Shown here: positions 45,115-56,935 of the stretch, piece by piece
Layout of the letters: each line of letters opens with the position of its first letter
Position numbering within the stretch: position 1 is the first letter of the stretch
From: Panax quinquefolius
Taxonomy: Eukaryota > Streptophyta > Magnoliopsida > Apiales > Araliaceae
DNA length: 64,000 nucleotides
Direction of reading: 5' to 3'
Assembly (NCBI GenBank): GCA_020205615.1
Contig: CM035164.1
Coordinates: forward strand, 3,313,501 to 3,377,500
Notes under the pieces: generated by a model
Database searches by the model: none
What the model was told of the DNA's origin: nothing
Seen by the model: only the letters and a program-made list of their open reading frames with translations
Translations under genes and position numbers: made by a program

Positions 45115-47274
45115 ATGGACACACCAAAGCTATTGTCTTTCTTGAAGAAATGCACTAATTCTAAATCAGTAAAACAAGGCAAACTTATTCACCAAAAGAT
45201 AATCACTTTAGGCTTACAAAACAACATTGCACTGGGAAAAACCCTTATCAATTTCTACTTTTCCTGCCAAGTTTTTGAATCTGGGAAGCTAGTTTTTCAA
45301 ACCATAGAAAACCCATTAGACATCTCTCTGTGGAATGGCCTCATGGCAGCTTACACCAAGAACTTCAGGTTCACTGATGCTCTTAACCTTTTCGGGAGTT
45401 TATTGCACTTTTCTTATCTTAACCCTGATAGTTACACATACCCTAGTGTTTTCAAGTGTTGTGGTGAGTTGGGTAGAGTTGATTATGGTAAAATGATTCA
45501 TGCCATTGTGATGAAAAGTGGGTATGATTCGGATGTTGTTGTTGCAAGTTCTGTTGTTGGTATGTATGCCAAATGTGGCTTGTTTGAAAATGCAATGCAC
45601 CTGTTTGATGAAATGCCTCAGAGAGATGTTGGGTGTTGGAATACTGTGATTTCTTGTTATTATCATGATGGGCAATGTGAGAAAGCATTGGAATTGTTTG
45701 GCAGAATGAAGGGTTGTGGATTTATGCCTGATTCGGTGACTTATACGACTGCTATCTCTTCGTGTGCGAGGCTTTTGGACTTGGAAAGAGGGAAGGATAT
45801 TCACAATGAGTTGTTGCCAAATGGGTTTGTGATGGATGGTTTTGTTAGTGCTGCTCTTGTGGACATGTATGGAAAATGTGGTTGTTTAGAGATGGCTATA
45901 GAGGTTTTTGATCAAATACCAAGAAAGAGCTTGGTTTCCTGGAATTCCATGATTGCGGGATACAGTTTGAGAGGTGGTAGCAAGTCGGGCATTGAACTTT
46001 TGTGGAGAATGAATGAAGAAGGAATTAAACCCACTTCAACAACTTTAAGCAGCTTATTAATGGCTTGTTCTAACTCAGGGAAACTGCTTCATGGAAAGTT
46101 CCTTCATGGCTATATGATAAGAAACAACATAGAAGCTGATATTTTCATTTCAAGCACACTTATAGATCTTTATTTCAATTGCCAACATGTTTTGTATGCT
46201 GAGTTCATTTTCAAAGCGATGACAAAGACAAATGTAGTGGCATGGAATGTAATGATTTCTGGCTATGTATCATCAGGTTGTTATTTTGAGGCTATTGGCA
46301 TATTCAATGACATGAAGGAATCTGGCATAAAACCGGACGCCTTTTCGTTCACTAGTGTCCTAGCAGCTTGTTCACAAGTAGCGGCCTTAGAGCAAGGTAA
46401 GGATATTCACAAGTCTATCAATGCAAGTATGCTTGAATCAAATGGAAAAGTTGCTGGGGCTCTTCTTGACATGTACGCTAAATGTGGTGCTGTGAATGAA
46501 GCTATTAGTGTTTTCAATCAGTTACGCGTGAGAGACCTTGTGTCATGGACATCAATGATAATGGCTTATGGGTCTCATGGTCAAGCATCTGAAGCTTTGA
46601 AGCTCTTCAGGGAAATGCAGCAATCTAATATAAGACCTGACAGAGTTACTTTCCTTGCAATTATTTCTGCATGTAGTCATACAGGATTAGTTGATGAAGG
46701 CCTATACTATTTCTACACAATGATCAATAACTATGGAATTCAACCCACAACTGCAGAGTACTCGTGCTTGATAGATCTCCTTGGTCGTTCTGGAAGATTG
46801 CATGAAGCTTATGGGATTCTCCAAAGAAACCCAAGCGTCAGAGAGGATATTGATTTGTTAAGCACACTACTTTCTGCGTGTCGTATGCACGGTGAATTAG
46901 ATTTAGGGGAGGAAATTGCAAGTTTGCTAATTCAGAGGGATCCTGATGATCCATCAACTTACATTATTTTGGCGAACATGTATGCTTCTGACAAGAAATG
47001 GAACAAGGCACGCAAGGTCAGATTGAAAATGAAAGAGCTCGGGTTGAAAAAGAATCCTGGGTGTAGCTGGATTGAGGTTGATGGGATTATAAAACCCTTC
47101 TTTGTTGAAGACAAATCAATCCCACAAGCAGAAATGGTATATAGATGTTTATCCATGCTTACCAGTCACATGGAGAAGGATGAACTGTTCAAACATTATT
47201 ATCAAGCACCACATATACTATCTGATCAGCTGCCACTGGAGAAGAATTCTAAACTACTTGGTATGGATATATAA
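45115..47274 (+). CDS. Pentatricopeptide repeat protein, PLS class with E/E+ motifs (At5g27110-like)
   Basis: Intronless gene for a 719-residue PLS-type PPR protein. Such proteins bind organelle RNA, usually in mitochondria or plastids, and E-class members mostly take part in C-to-U editing. Repeats run from about residue 38 to 575 with the usual signatures (LVDMYGKCGCLEMAIEVFDQ; LVSWNSMIAGY; VTFLAIISACSHTGLVDEG). The E motif starts near residue 580 (LLSTLLSACRMHGELDLGEE) and is followed by E+ (NPGCSWIEVDG near 645). No DYW deaminase follows, so editing would need a partner in trans. The start MDTPKLLSFLKKCTNSKSVK resembles that of Arabidopsis At5g27110, which I recall as close over its whole length. 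The ATG is the first in frame. The organelle target and RNA site are unknown. Confidence 0.93.
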   Translation: MDTPKLLSFLKKCTNSKSVKQGKLIHQKIITLGLQNNIALGKTLINFYFSCQVFESGKLVFQTIENPLDISLWNGLMAAYTKNFRFTDALNLFGSLLHFSYLNPDSYTYPSVFKCCGELGRVDYGKMIHAIVMKSGYDSDVVVASSVVGMYAKCGLFENAMHLFDEMPQRDVGCWNTVISCYYHDGQCEKALELFGRMKGCGFMPDSVTYTTAISSCARLLDLERGKDIHNELLPNGFVMDGFVSAALVDMYGKCGCLEMAIEVFDQIPRKSLVSWNSMIAGYSLRGGSKSGIELLWRMNEEGIKPTSTTLSSLLMACSNSGKLLHGKFLHGYMIRNNIEADIFISSTLIDLYFNCQHVLYAEFIFKAMTKTNVVAWNVMISGYVSSGCYFEAIGIFNDMKESGIKPDAFSFTSVLAACSQVAALEQGKDIHKSINASMLESNGKVAGALLDMYAKCGAVNEAISVFNQLRVRDLVSWTSMIMAYGSHGQASEALKLFREMQQSNIRPDRVTFLAIISACSHTGLVDEGLYYFYTMINNYGIQPTTAEYSCLIDLLGRSGRLHEAYGILQRNPSVREDIDLLSTLLSACRMHGELDLGEEIASLLIQRDPDDPSTYIILANMYASDKKWNKARKVRLKMKELGLKKNPGCSWIEVDGIIKPFFVEDKSIPQAEMVYRCLSMLTSHMEKDELFKHYYQAPHILSDQLPLEKNSKLLGMDI

Positions 47275-48500
47275 TATCATGCTTATATTATAGTATATTT
47301 TATAGTATTAAAATTGCACTTCATTAATAACTTTCATTTGTTTGACTCATGCTTTGTCAGAAACATTTGTTTTTTTAAAAAAAACATTTTATTTCTTCCC
47401 TTGTTGTATGAGAATTACACGTTGTTATCATACATTGTGTTATTTACTTAACAATTGTTCAATTGTTTTGTGATCTTTATTTCAATTCATATCAATTCAA
47501 AAATTTGCCTAATTTACTTATTCAAAGACGAACTGAGAATGTTATTGCCTAATAGCTCCATTCTTTATAAAGTACATGCTTTTTATATAACTTTGAAATA
47601 ATAATGCCATTTTTCTTGCTTTCTATCCTTGCAGTACAGGACACAGCTCAGTGACTTTTTGAATACTCCAGTAGGAAGAAGTTTTACTGTGAGTTCTCTC
47701 TTAAATCTGTGTTATTGCATCAGTTAAGTTTTACTGTAACATGAATCCTGTGACATGTGGTAGGTAAATGCTTTGGAAATAGACAAAATTATGTTTGATG
47801 AAATGTTGAACCAAAGTCCATATATTTAGATAATATGATTGGCACATAGTAATCTTATGCTGTAGCTGTTGAATGAAATAAACTCATTTATTCTAATAAA
47901 TACCATGTTAATATAATACTATGTAGTTCAACTTTACAACAAACAAAAATATTGAGTTTAAATTCAGCACGCATCGAGTGTAGATACTGCATCTGGAAGG
48001 AAACCTTCTCTCCCTGAATATTATTATAGATAAAGAGTGTCAAGATGCAACCACTAAGTCATCAGATATTGTAATTGAGAATTTCAATGTTGTTAACTTT
48101 TAAGTTTCTCTGTCCTTGAGAATGTCTCATAAGTATGATTATATTCTTGTTTCTCATAAATCTCTCCTGGTGTGTATTTAAGCCATATAAGCCAAATAAG
48201 CCTCAAATTACGTATACTGTGTCGTCTCTCTTTTCTATCTAGTGAATGCAAGAATTCAAAAGCTTATAGTTTTGTGTATCTCTATCTCATGCAAGTCATT
48301 ACAATGTTTACGATTGCACTTACAAGTAATGTCAAACTAACTTTGGCGGTATAGTGATACTCCACTAATGAATGACACAAAACATCTTCATTTATATTTA
48401 CTTTTTTCATCTGAAATTTGTTTCTCTAATTCACCCCCGCTATCTTAATTCAAAACTTTGTATATATGTTTTGTATTGATGTTCATTTTCCTCAAAACCC
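47275..48500. other. PPR 3' region, possible spliced 3'UTR
   Basis: No coding frame. TTGCAG at about 47,631 and GTGAGT at about 47,690 could border a 3'UTR exon of the PPR gene. The rest is AT-rich and shows nothing recognisable. Confidence 0.35.
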
Positions 48501-48879
48501 TCAGCGCAAACATTTGATCTCTGCAATTCCAGTCTTCTCTATTCATGGCGGATATCAAAGATTTTTGGGGGCTGGACAACTGACAATGATGAAATTGGAT
48601 GCTTCAAGTAGAGTTTTGTGATTTTGAAGTCTGGGTGTATTTTTAAATCCACTTTCTTTTTCGTTTTCAATATATAAACTAGGAAGCAATCCTTTATTGC
48701 CCTTCATTTTGTGTTACCAAACGCAAACCCTCAAAATCACCTGTTTTAAAAACAACCAGGTTTATTTTGTTATTGTCTACTTTTTTTGTTGCTGACTTTA
48801 TTTGATTCCTTATTTGAAATTGAGTTTTGTAGGGAATTTTTTTGATTGCTTCGACAATGCTCTTGATTCCTTGTGATGC

Positions 48880-48944
48880 CAAATGCAGTCTTTGGTGTCC
48901 TTCACTATACCCTTCACTTTGCTGCTGCTAAAGGCCATAACGAG
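48880..48944 (+). pseudogene. ankyrin-repeat exon-like fragment
   Basis: A short plus-strand frame reads LHFAAAKGHNE (48,912-48,944), the hallmark of an ankyrin helix. It is followed at once by a GT that could be a donor (48,945). No flanking repeats were found, so this is at most an exon relic. Confidence 0.25.
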
Positions 48945-49217
48945 GTCAACCTATATCCACCTTATCTATTTGTGTAACTCATCATTTTCCTTTTTAATTT
49001 GTTATATTTGGTGTGTTGGAGCATATTTTTTACTGATTTAGTTAAAAGGTTTGCATTTTCGGTTGTTGCATTTTCCAGTTGAGAATGGAGCTGAATTAAA
49101 TTTTATAGAAATTCTGTGTATTAATTTCAAATTTATTTGATTTTCCAATTCACAAATATTTATAACTCAGCTCACCAAAATGTTGAAGCAATTAATTATT
49201 TCTCATATATACATATT

Positions 49218-49219
<2 letters not shown>

Positions 49220-49275
<56 letters not shown>
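49220..49275. repeat. (TA)n microsatellite
   Basis: About 28 uninterrupted TA units in the region upstream of the uL14 exon. Confidence 0.9.
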
Positions 49276-49278
<3 letters not shown>

Positions 49279-49599
49279 GATTATGTATCTATACATCTTT
49301 ATTAAACATCAAATTTTGCCACCAAGGTTCTGTTTTGCATCTTTATAAATGATTGATTTGAATTGAAACTGAATCTTGAAATATCAGCAATCAAAATGAT
49401 GACTTGATCCTCAAAAGAAATGTGATGTATATTGAAAATGTTTTATGTTCCATTTGTTGTTAGGAACTGGACTGTAAATCAAATGGACTTAGAAATTTGC
49501 CCCATCAGAAAATTGAAAGAAATTCTATTTCTAAATTTACAACTGTTAATTCATTTAGGCAGATTTTACCATTAGTTTGTTATGCTGAACTTTCCCTAG

Positions 49600-49956
<357 letters not shown>

Positions 49957-50088
49957 TAATCATTTTATGTTAATTTCATGTTTTATATTAGTATTCGTTA
50001 GTCTTGGGTATTGTTTGCTTCTATAAAAAGTTTGGGATATTCTGCTTAATATCTATGGTCTGCATAGTTTCAAAATGAAAGTAGAAAT

Positions 50089-53000
50089 TGTGACGCCCCC
50101 AAATTCAGATACTTATATCTCGAATTTGGTGTTTCACGATCTAACTCTAATAGCATACTAAAATCTCAAACAACGGAATAATAGAATAATTTACATTGTT
50201 ATAATATAAATATTCTCGTCCTAAGGTCTTGCAACCATGACTAACTTAAATCCAAACATAACTTAATACATAATATTAAACAGGTCTTATTACATAATAA
50301 TAATAATCTTCTAGCAAAGAGGACTAAAGCTAATCCATAGCCTTGCCCTTTCCCTTATCTTTGCCTGAAGGTCCACATGACTCTGCCTTAACTGAAATGT
50401 TTAAGGAAAGCAAGAATGAGCAACAAATTTGCCCAGCAAGTAATATAACAATAAGGGTGAATAGGCATAAGTATTAAGATATTAATCTCGAAAGTATAAA
50501 GATGAATGGTAATTCGAGAGTTTAAGGAATAATGTTGTAAACAAAGAAGCATTACCAAATCATTCCAAAATCAAAGTCACTTTGAATTGAAATAAAGGTC
50601 AACTTTTCAATTTAAAAACCAAGAACTCCCGCTACCAATTAGCAATTAACGAAAGATTTAATCGACAATTCAATATAAACGAGTACAACAGGTGATCAAC
50701 CTATACTACCCTACGTTATGCATAACATTTAAACATGTTATTTGTGCACATGTCGGTTTCCCGACAATATAAAATTTCCCCTGCTAAGAGGTTTGTTCAT
50801 CTCAGCAATTATAAGAGTCCGCACCAAGTCAATTGGTTTGGATAGTTTTTCAAATTCATAGATAATGGTCTAGCCGAATCAAATGGCTTAGACACCTTTT
50901 CTCAATACACTTTAGAATGATTCGCCAGTTCAAGGTGTATAACATGATTTCAAGAATATAATTGTGATTTCATTTCAAAAGCATGAATAATAACTTCCAA
51001 GAATTTTGATAACACGAGTTATTCAATAAAACGATTATACAAGCAATAGATGTATTTGCCCAAATATGTAGTTGATATAACAACAATTTAAACTTGCACA
51101 ATATCCAAAGTTGTGTAAGTTAGGAAACTTGCATTTCGCGTATATTACAACTCTAAAGCTTAACGTCACTGCAAGTCTTATATTATCCTTTATATATATA
51201 TATATATATATAACTTCATTAGTTAACAAGCTTGATACGTAAACCAACAATCAATCTTACACTCCTATGATACACAAGTGCATTCATAATTGTTAAACAT
51301 ATATTTTCAGTCCTATCTTAGTTAAACAATCAGACCATATGGTTACCATATCAATGTTGTTTTACTTTTTGGAAACTTTACTTAGAAAACTTGTAAAACT
51401 TTTAGATTCTTGATTCCACATCACCTTTACACGCTTGAACACTTCAGATATCATTCTAATCATGTATTATAGCTTAAGAAATTAATGTACACATGCTGCA
51501 AGGTTCAATCTTTAAATAATACAGTCAGACGATTCTTAGCGATGTCTGCGTCGCCACCGCTTTCCGATCGAGACCGAGTTAGTTTTCTTCTTACACAAAT
51601 TCATTTTTGGTATACTATGATACTAATACAAATCAGAAACACATGTTAAGGGGTTTTGGACTAGGTTTGGTCCCATCTATTTACTTTCAAACAAGTTATA
51701 GTTATAGTTGAAAATTTTCTATTTAACAAGGTTAAAAGAGTTTATGCATCAAGCAATATTCAAAATAGCGCTCGAGGCATGCGCCTCGAGGCGCGCCTCG
51801 TAGCGAGGCGGAAGAAGGTTGAGGCGAGGCGTGCGCCTATTCTGGAACTCCATCAACTTACGCCTTTTTCGGTTGAGGCTTACGCCTCGTGGCGTCGCGA
51901 GGCCTGTGCCATCGATTTGGCTTAAAAATACCCTAAGTATCTGACTTCACTTACCGATTTGGCTTCGACGACTTCATTGGCTTCGACCGACTGCTTCAAG
52001 GTCGACTTCTTCGACTTCTTCTGCGACGGCTCAGCCTTCTCCAGGTATCTTCTTCTTCTTCTTCTTCTTCTTCTTCTTCTTCATCATCTTTCTTTTCTTT
52101 CTTCCTCCGTCGACTGACTTGGCGACTTCTTCTTCGACCGACTTCTTCTTCTTCCTCTCTGTTTTAAGCTTCTTCTTTTTTTTCCGTTTGCTAAGTGACA
52201 GTGTTGTCCTCTGTTATAGTGTAGTCTTTTTATGTTACAGTATAGTCTTCTGTTTTTTTCTTTTTCGAACAATGAAGTCCTCTGTTTTCAGCTTTCAGCT
52301 GGTTAAGTTTGTATTATGTTTTTAGCTGGTTAATTTTTTTTTTTCCCGTTCTTGATTTTTTATTTATTTACTTCCTGTGTACTGTCTTGTGAGCAAGTTA
52401 ATTTGTCTTGAAATGGAATCATACCTATTAATTTTTCGTTTGGAGTACTCTTCAGAAAATTATTAAAGGTATACCTAGGATGTACAAAGTACTCAAATAT
52501 TGGCATTAACTTGATGTGCTTTAAAATTATATTAAGCATAGGAATTTTCTGGAGTTGTGAAATTTGAATTTTTAAGTAACATTTTGGGGTTTGGTACGGC
52601 CTGCTGTATTTCCTATTTTTTAAAATACCTTTTCACACTCTTAATGATTCGTGATGTACTGGGGCTTGACTTGGGGCATATAGAAGAACGGGTGTTATAT
52701 GATCTCTCTTACTGAAATATGATTTGATGAGACGAAAGATCTTGCCAAAGATGGAAAATATAAAGATCTGATTCAAAAAATTGCTTGACTGTTTGTGCTT
52801 CGATACAAGCGCTTATTTTTTTTTCATTAATTTTGTTTGTGTTTGTGTACATGAATTGCTAATGGCGCCAAAATAAATTTAATTGGTCTTGATCTTGGTC
52901 ATCATGTTAATGTTGTCGGTCTTATAATTTTTTGGAGACTTTTTCGTTTTTAAATCGAGTCTTGCGTCTCGCTCCGCCTCGAAGCTTACGCCTCGCCTCG

Positions 53001-53688
53001 TCCGGAGAAAAACTCCTCGTACCGCTTTTAGCTTTTTTGAACATTGGCATCAAGGACTAGCTACACTAGCCATTAAACCACATAATGCTGCTAAACAACC
53101 TTCACTACGCATGCTAGCATGTATTTAATTCATTTGCACATAGTTAGTATAGTCCATCATTTGAGAACTTACTTTAAAACATGCTTATATAGTCTATATC
53201 ATGCTTAACTAGTTGGGTGTACATATTAGTCCTGTTTAGAGGTATAAGGAGTTCTATCATACATGCTCAAAAGTCAGAATACATGTAACTCGATGTTTCA
53301 TCAATCGTAGTTTCAAATTCCTAAGTTTTCCTTTTTTAAAATCCATGCTAAACTGAACTAAATATGCAAAGCGACTACGAATCATATTTCATACTCATTT
53401 GTACACATAACTAAGCCACATATATAGGCTAGAAAGATCAGAACTTAAAAGCACAAGGTCCATCATGGTTTGTTTTTCAAAACTTCAAGTTTGTCCTTTT
53501 AAAATCATTATAACCCAAGCTAATGCAACTCATTACATGCAAAATAACTTTAAATTACATGTTTGACCCATTAACATACTTAGTAAGTCAAACTAACATG
53601 CTCAGAATATCAGAAGGCAACCAAAATTGGTTTTCAAGACTGGCAGACGGCGTGGCCGCGCTGAGTTTGTACTGGGAAGTGGCGCGAC
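50089..53688 (-). mobile_element. older chromovirus-type LTR, split by a hAT element and a later Ty3 element
   Basis: Starts TGTGACGCCCCCAAATTC, like the LTR at 53,689, and shares in order CTTAACTGAAA.GTTTAAG..AAGCAAGAATGA, CAAATTTGCCCAGCAAGTA, GGTGATCAACCTATACTACC and a GTTCATCTCAGCA..GACCGCACC-like block. It is diverged and lacks its end where the next LTR begins. It carries the hAT-type element at 51,754-53,046. Orientation is taken from the better-defined neighbour. Confidence 0.65.
51754..53046. mobile_element. hAT-type non-autonomous element, copy 2
   Basis: The element is 1,293 bp with a perfect 8-bp target duplication GCATCAAG (51,746-51,753 and 53,047-53,054). Ends are CAATATTCAAAATAGC and, inverted, CAATGTTCAAAAAAGC. 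The subterminal regions are full of GCCTCG/CGAGGC words, as in copy 1 at 5,852-6,812. The last 120 bp (AAATCGAG..TTACGCCTCGCC, then CCGG.GAAAAAC) are clearly shared with copy 1, while the interiors differ. The interior has a (TTC)n run (52,048-52,083) and no transposase frame. Confidence 0.82.
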
Positions 53689-56600
53689 TGTGACGCCCCC
53701 AAATCCGTGTAAGATCGATTACAGGACATGGTGTTCACGATACACATACATAACCATCTAACTACATAAACTCCGGAAATAATAATAATAATAATATCTA
53801 TTACATATCTATTTAAATAAAATCCCAAGTCTTTACAACCTTAAATAAATTGAAACTTTAACTTAGCGTTTATCGCTACATTACATCATATGCAGAAATA
53901 TAACTTATTACATAAATAACTCATCATTTCATCTTAGACTTTCCCTTGTCCTTGCCCGAGCCCTTAGCATTATCAGCCTTAACTGAAAGGTTTAAGCAAG
54001 AATGAACACAAATTGCCCAACAAGTATATAAAGTAGTTTGAGAACATACATCAGGAGTAAAAGCATTTGAATGAATATTTCTCAACAGTTGAAATAATTA
54101 TCAAGAGATAAACAGGAATATCAAGATAAGAGTTCTGGAATTCTCAATAGCATACTAAGGGGTGCTAGATACCCTAAACATTACTTTGTTTCATCGAAAA
54201 AATTAGACGGTTTAACAATCAAATAGATTGTAAACAGTCTATGCAAGTACTCCAGGTGATTAGCCTATCGTACCCTACATTGTGCACAAGTATAAAGTTT
54301 AAACGCATAAGCGTAAATGGGACTATATGCCCGATGTCAGTTTTACCCCGTTATCCGGGTTGTTCATCTTAGTATTCATGCGGGACCGCACCAAAATAAT
54401 TTGGATTGGTAGACTTTAATTAACTATAATGAATTTGAATAATTCAAATAATATAACGTTTCACATCAATAATGTCTAGCCGGAGCAAAAGGCCAGAAAG
54501 CATACTTGAAAGCAGTTCATAAATAATTAAGAACTTTAAAGCATAACGATTGAAATAACAATTGAGTAATCATCAATAAAGCTTGTACATTGAATTTGTA
54601 TAACTTACGTCATAAGAAACTTGTACATATTAATAAATAGCACAAGTTAAGAAACTCACGATCACTGAGTAAGGATAGAATATTTACTCAATTAAAAGAG
54701 TAAAGTTTAGAAACTTGCTCATTGGAAAAAAAATAGAGTCAAGAAACTTGCCTGATAAGTCTTCTATAATTAAAGCTATGTACTAAGTATAAATACTAGT
54801 TTTAAGGATAAATGATTCTTTTCATTTCAATTAGAATATATATTTAATTCTCATTCTATTATCAATACAAATTAATCACATAACGTGTCGCATCATATAG
54901 GTAGAATTGTACAATTTTAGAATCTGAGAAAAAAAGATTTTTTTTTCCGACCCGACATTGAAATTTTCGTTTCTTGCAGCCACTTTTGCGCTTTTATTCA
55001 CACTAATCTACAGATGATATGATCATGATACTTGGACACAATAAACTTCATACAACAAGCTATTTTACAAAAATATAACATTCATGAAACTAGCATGCTA
55101 AGACCACAAACCAATTGCATAGATAAGCGTGTGCGGACTGTTTCCAGAGTAAGAAAATTTTCTGGGTTTTCCAGATTTTGATTATTTTCTTGCTAGTTCC
55201 CAAAATTCATATCTTGCTCGTTTTAATTCGGATTACATTCAAACTTGGTCAGGTTAGACATCATGCTACCTAGTATTTTACAAAATTAGTACATACATCA
55301 AACTAGCAGATTAAGACCACAAACTGGATGCCTAGATAAGCGTGCACAGACTGTTTCCAGAGTTAGAAAATTTTTTGGAAATCCCAGAATCTGCTGATTT
55401 TTACTTATGAACATGCTTGCTACCGAATTTCATATCTTGCTCAATTTAACTCCGTTTCTTATGAAATTTGGTCTGGTTATACATCATACTACATAGTATT
55501 TTACAAAATTATTACCTACCATAATCGGGTCACAGAAACCATAATTCCAAGGCTCCGAAAAACCCGAAGTCACAGATTTCAAGTTTTAACCAACTTTGAC
55601 AAAATTCATGATTTCGATTCTAGCATGCAAGGAATTAGTTCCTACTGTCCAGATCATATATACTCATATAAATACACATGTTACAACAATTGAACTCACT
55701 AAATTTCCATGCTATGATCAAATTATCATCATTGAGTCATATTATCAAATATTTGGCATTCATGACATAATTTCTTGATTCTCTACGATATTGAGGCATG
55801 ATTAAACCAGAACTTTCGTTCTTATATCCACATAACATCAACTAACGGTAGCATGACATCACAAGGTCCAAAACAAATCGTTTGCTAGAAAATCACATAA
55901 GCATATTCTCTCATTTTTACTAAAGAGCATGGAAAAGAGAGTTCATGGCTTACCTCTTTGGTGAATTCTTCTTGCTCGAACTAAGCTCCTCCAATGATTC
56001 TCCTTGCTTGATTAGTCTCTGAAAACTCCAGAATTTGCCACCCTCTCAAGCTCCTTCCTCTCACTCTGAACTTCACTCACGGTAGGATTTTTACAAAGAG
56101 GAAGAAGAGCTTGGATAGGTAGTATATATAAACACGATAACCATTGTTTTTTTTCCAGCCCTTCTATCTCCAACATCAATTATATGTATTAAGTATATTG
56201 TATAAATTCAATTTAGTATGGGGTGGGGGTTAGAGAAAGGAAGAGTCTTGGATTTGTAAAGGGTTTGTAACTCCCTCCCCCCTCATTACCTTATAATATG
56301 AATACTCCCTCTCTTGTCCCAATTTGATTGTCACGTGGGCCCCACATCTGCTGCACTTCTTTATTAAAATATTAATATAATCAATTTAATCGCTTAATAC
56401 ACTATTTTGACCATTTTGACTTCCGTAGCCAAACGTTTCGATACCAATATTGATTCCTACTAAATCGACGTTCCGAACGTCATGGGACTATCCGTTTCGT
56501 CAAATTAGCCTCCAATTAGATTTTTTGCCCAAAAAAGTCAATCGATTAACTTTGACCAAAAAGTCAATCGCGACACATTTTGTGGTTACAGTCTATCTTG

Positions 56601-56891
56601 ACTAATTTCGACGTTCCGGACTCAAATACGCAGTTCACGTCCCTAAATTCTGCTCCGAAATCCATCTCATGTTTTAATCCCCTCCCACGCAATTAATCAC
56701 TTTATTTACATAACCAACTCAAATAGTTAAATTAATCTAAACCAACTATTTACGCATACCTCATCACATAAACTTAAAATTAAACATGTACGTATAACAC
56801 ATATACATCTAATAATAGAAATCACACAAGAGTTTCACATAAATTCATTTATTGATAATTAGTAAATTACATAATAATCTCGGATATTACA
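53689..56891 (-). repeat. 3' LTR of the Tekay/Del-like element
   Basis: The 3.2-kb LTR runs from TGTGACGCCCCC to CGGATATTACA on the plus strand (TGTAATATCCG...GGGGGCGTCACA in element sense). It abuts a polypurine run, TTTTAAGGGAGGGTGAA in element sense (56,892-56,908). It contains two related blocks (about 55,090-55,240 and 55,300-55,450), each with TGCGCGACTGTTTCCAGAG-like text, so part of it is internally duplicated. No protein is encoded. Confidence 0.8.
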
Positions 56892-56935
56892 TTCACCCTC
56901 CCTTAAAAGAATTCCGTCCCCGGAATCATTACAAG

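Noticed and set aside
45400..45804. Antisense open frames of 78-134 codons within the PPR gene
   Set aside because: They are shadows of the PPR coding strand; no domain, no independent signals.
52084..52325. Frames on both strands over the (TTC)n region
   Set aside because: Simple-sequence translation (Ser/Phe or Arg/Lys rich) within the hAT-type element.
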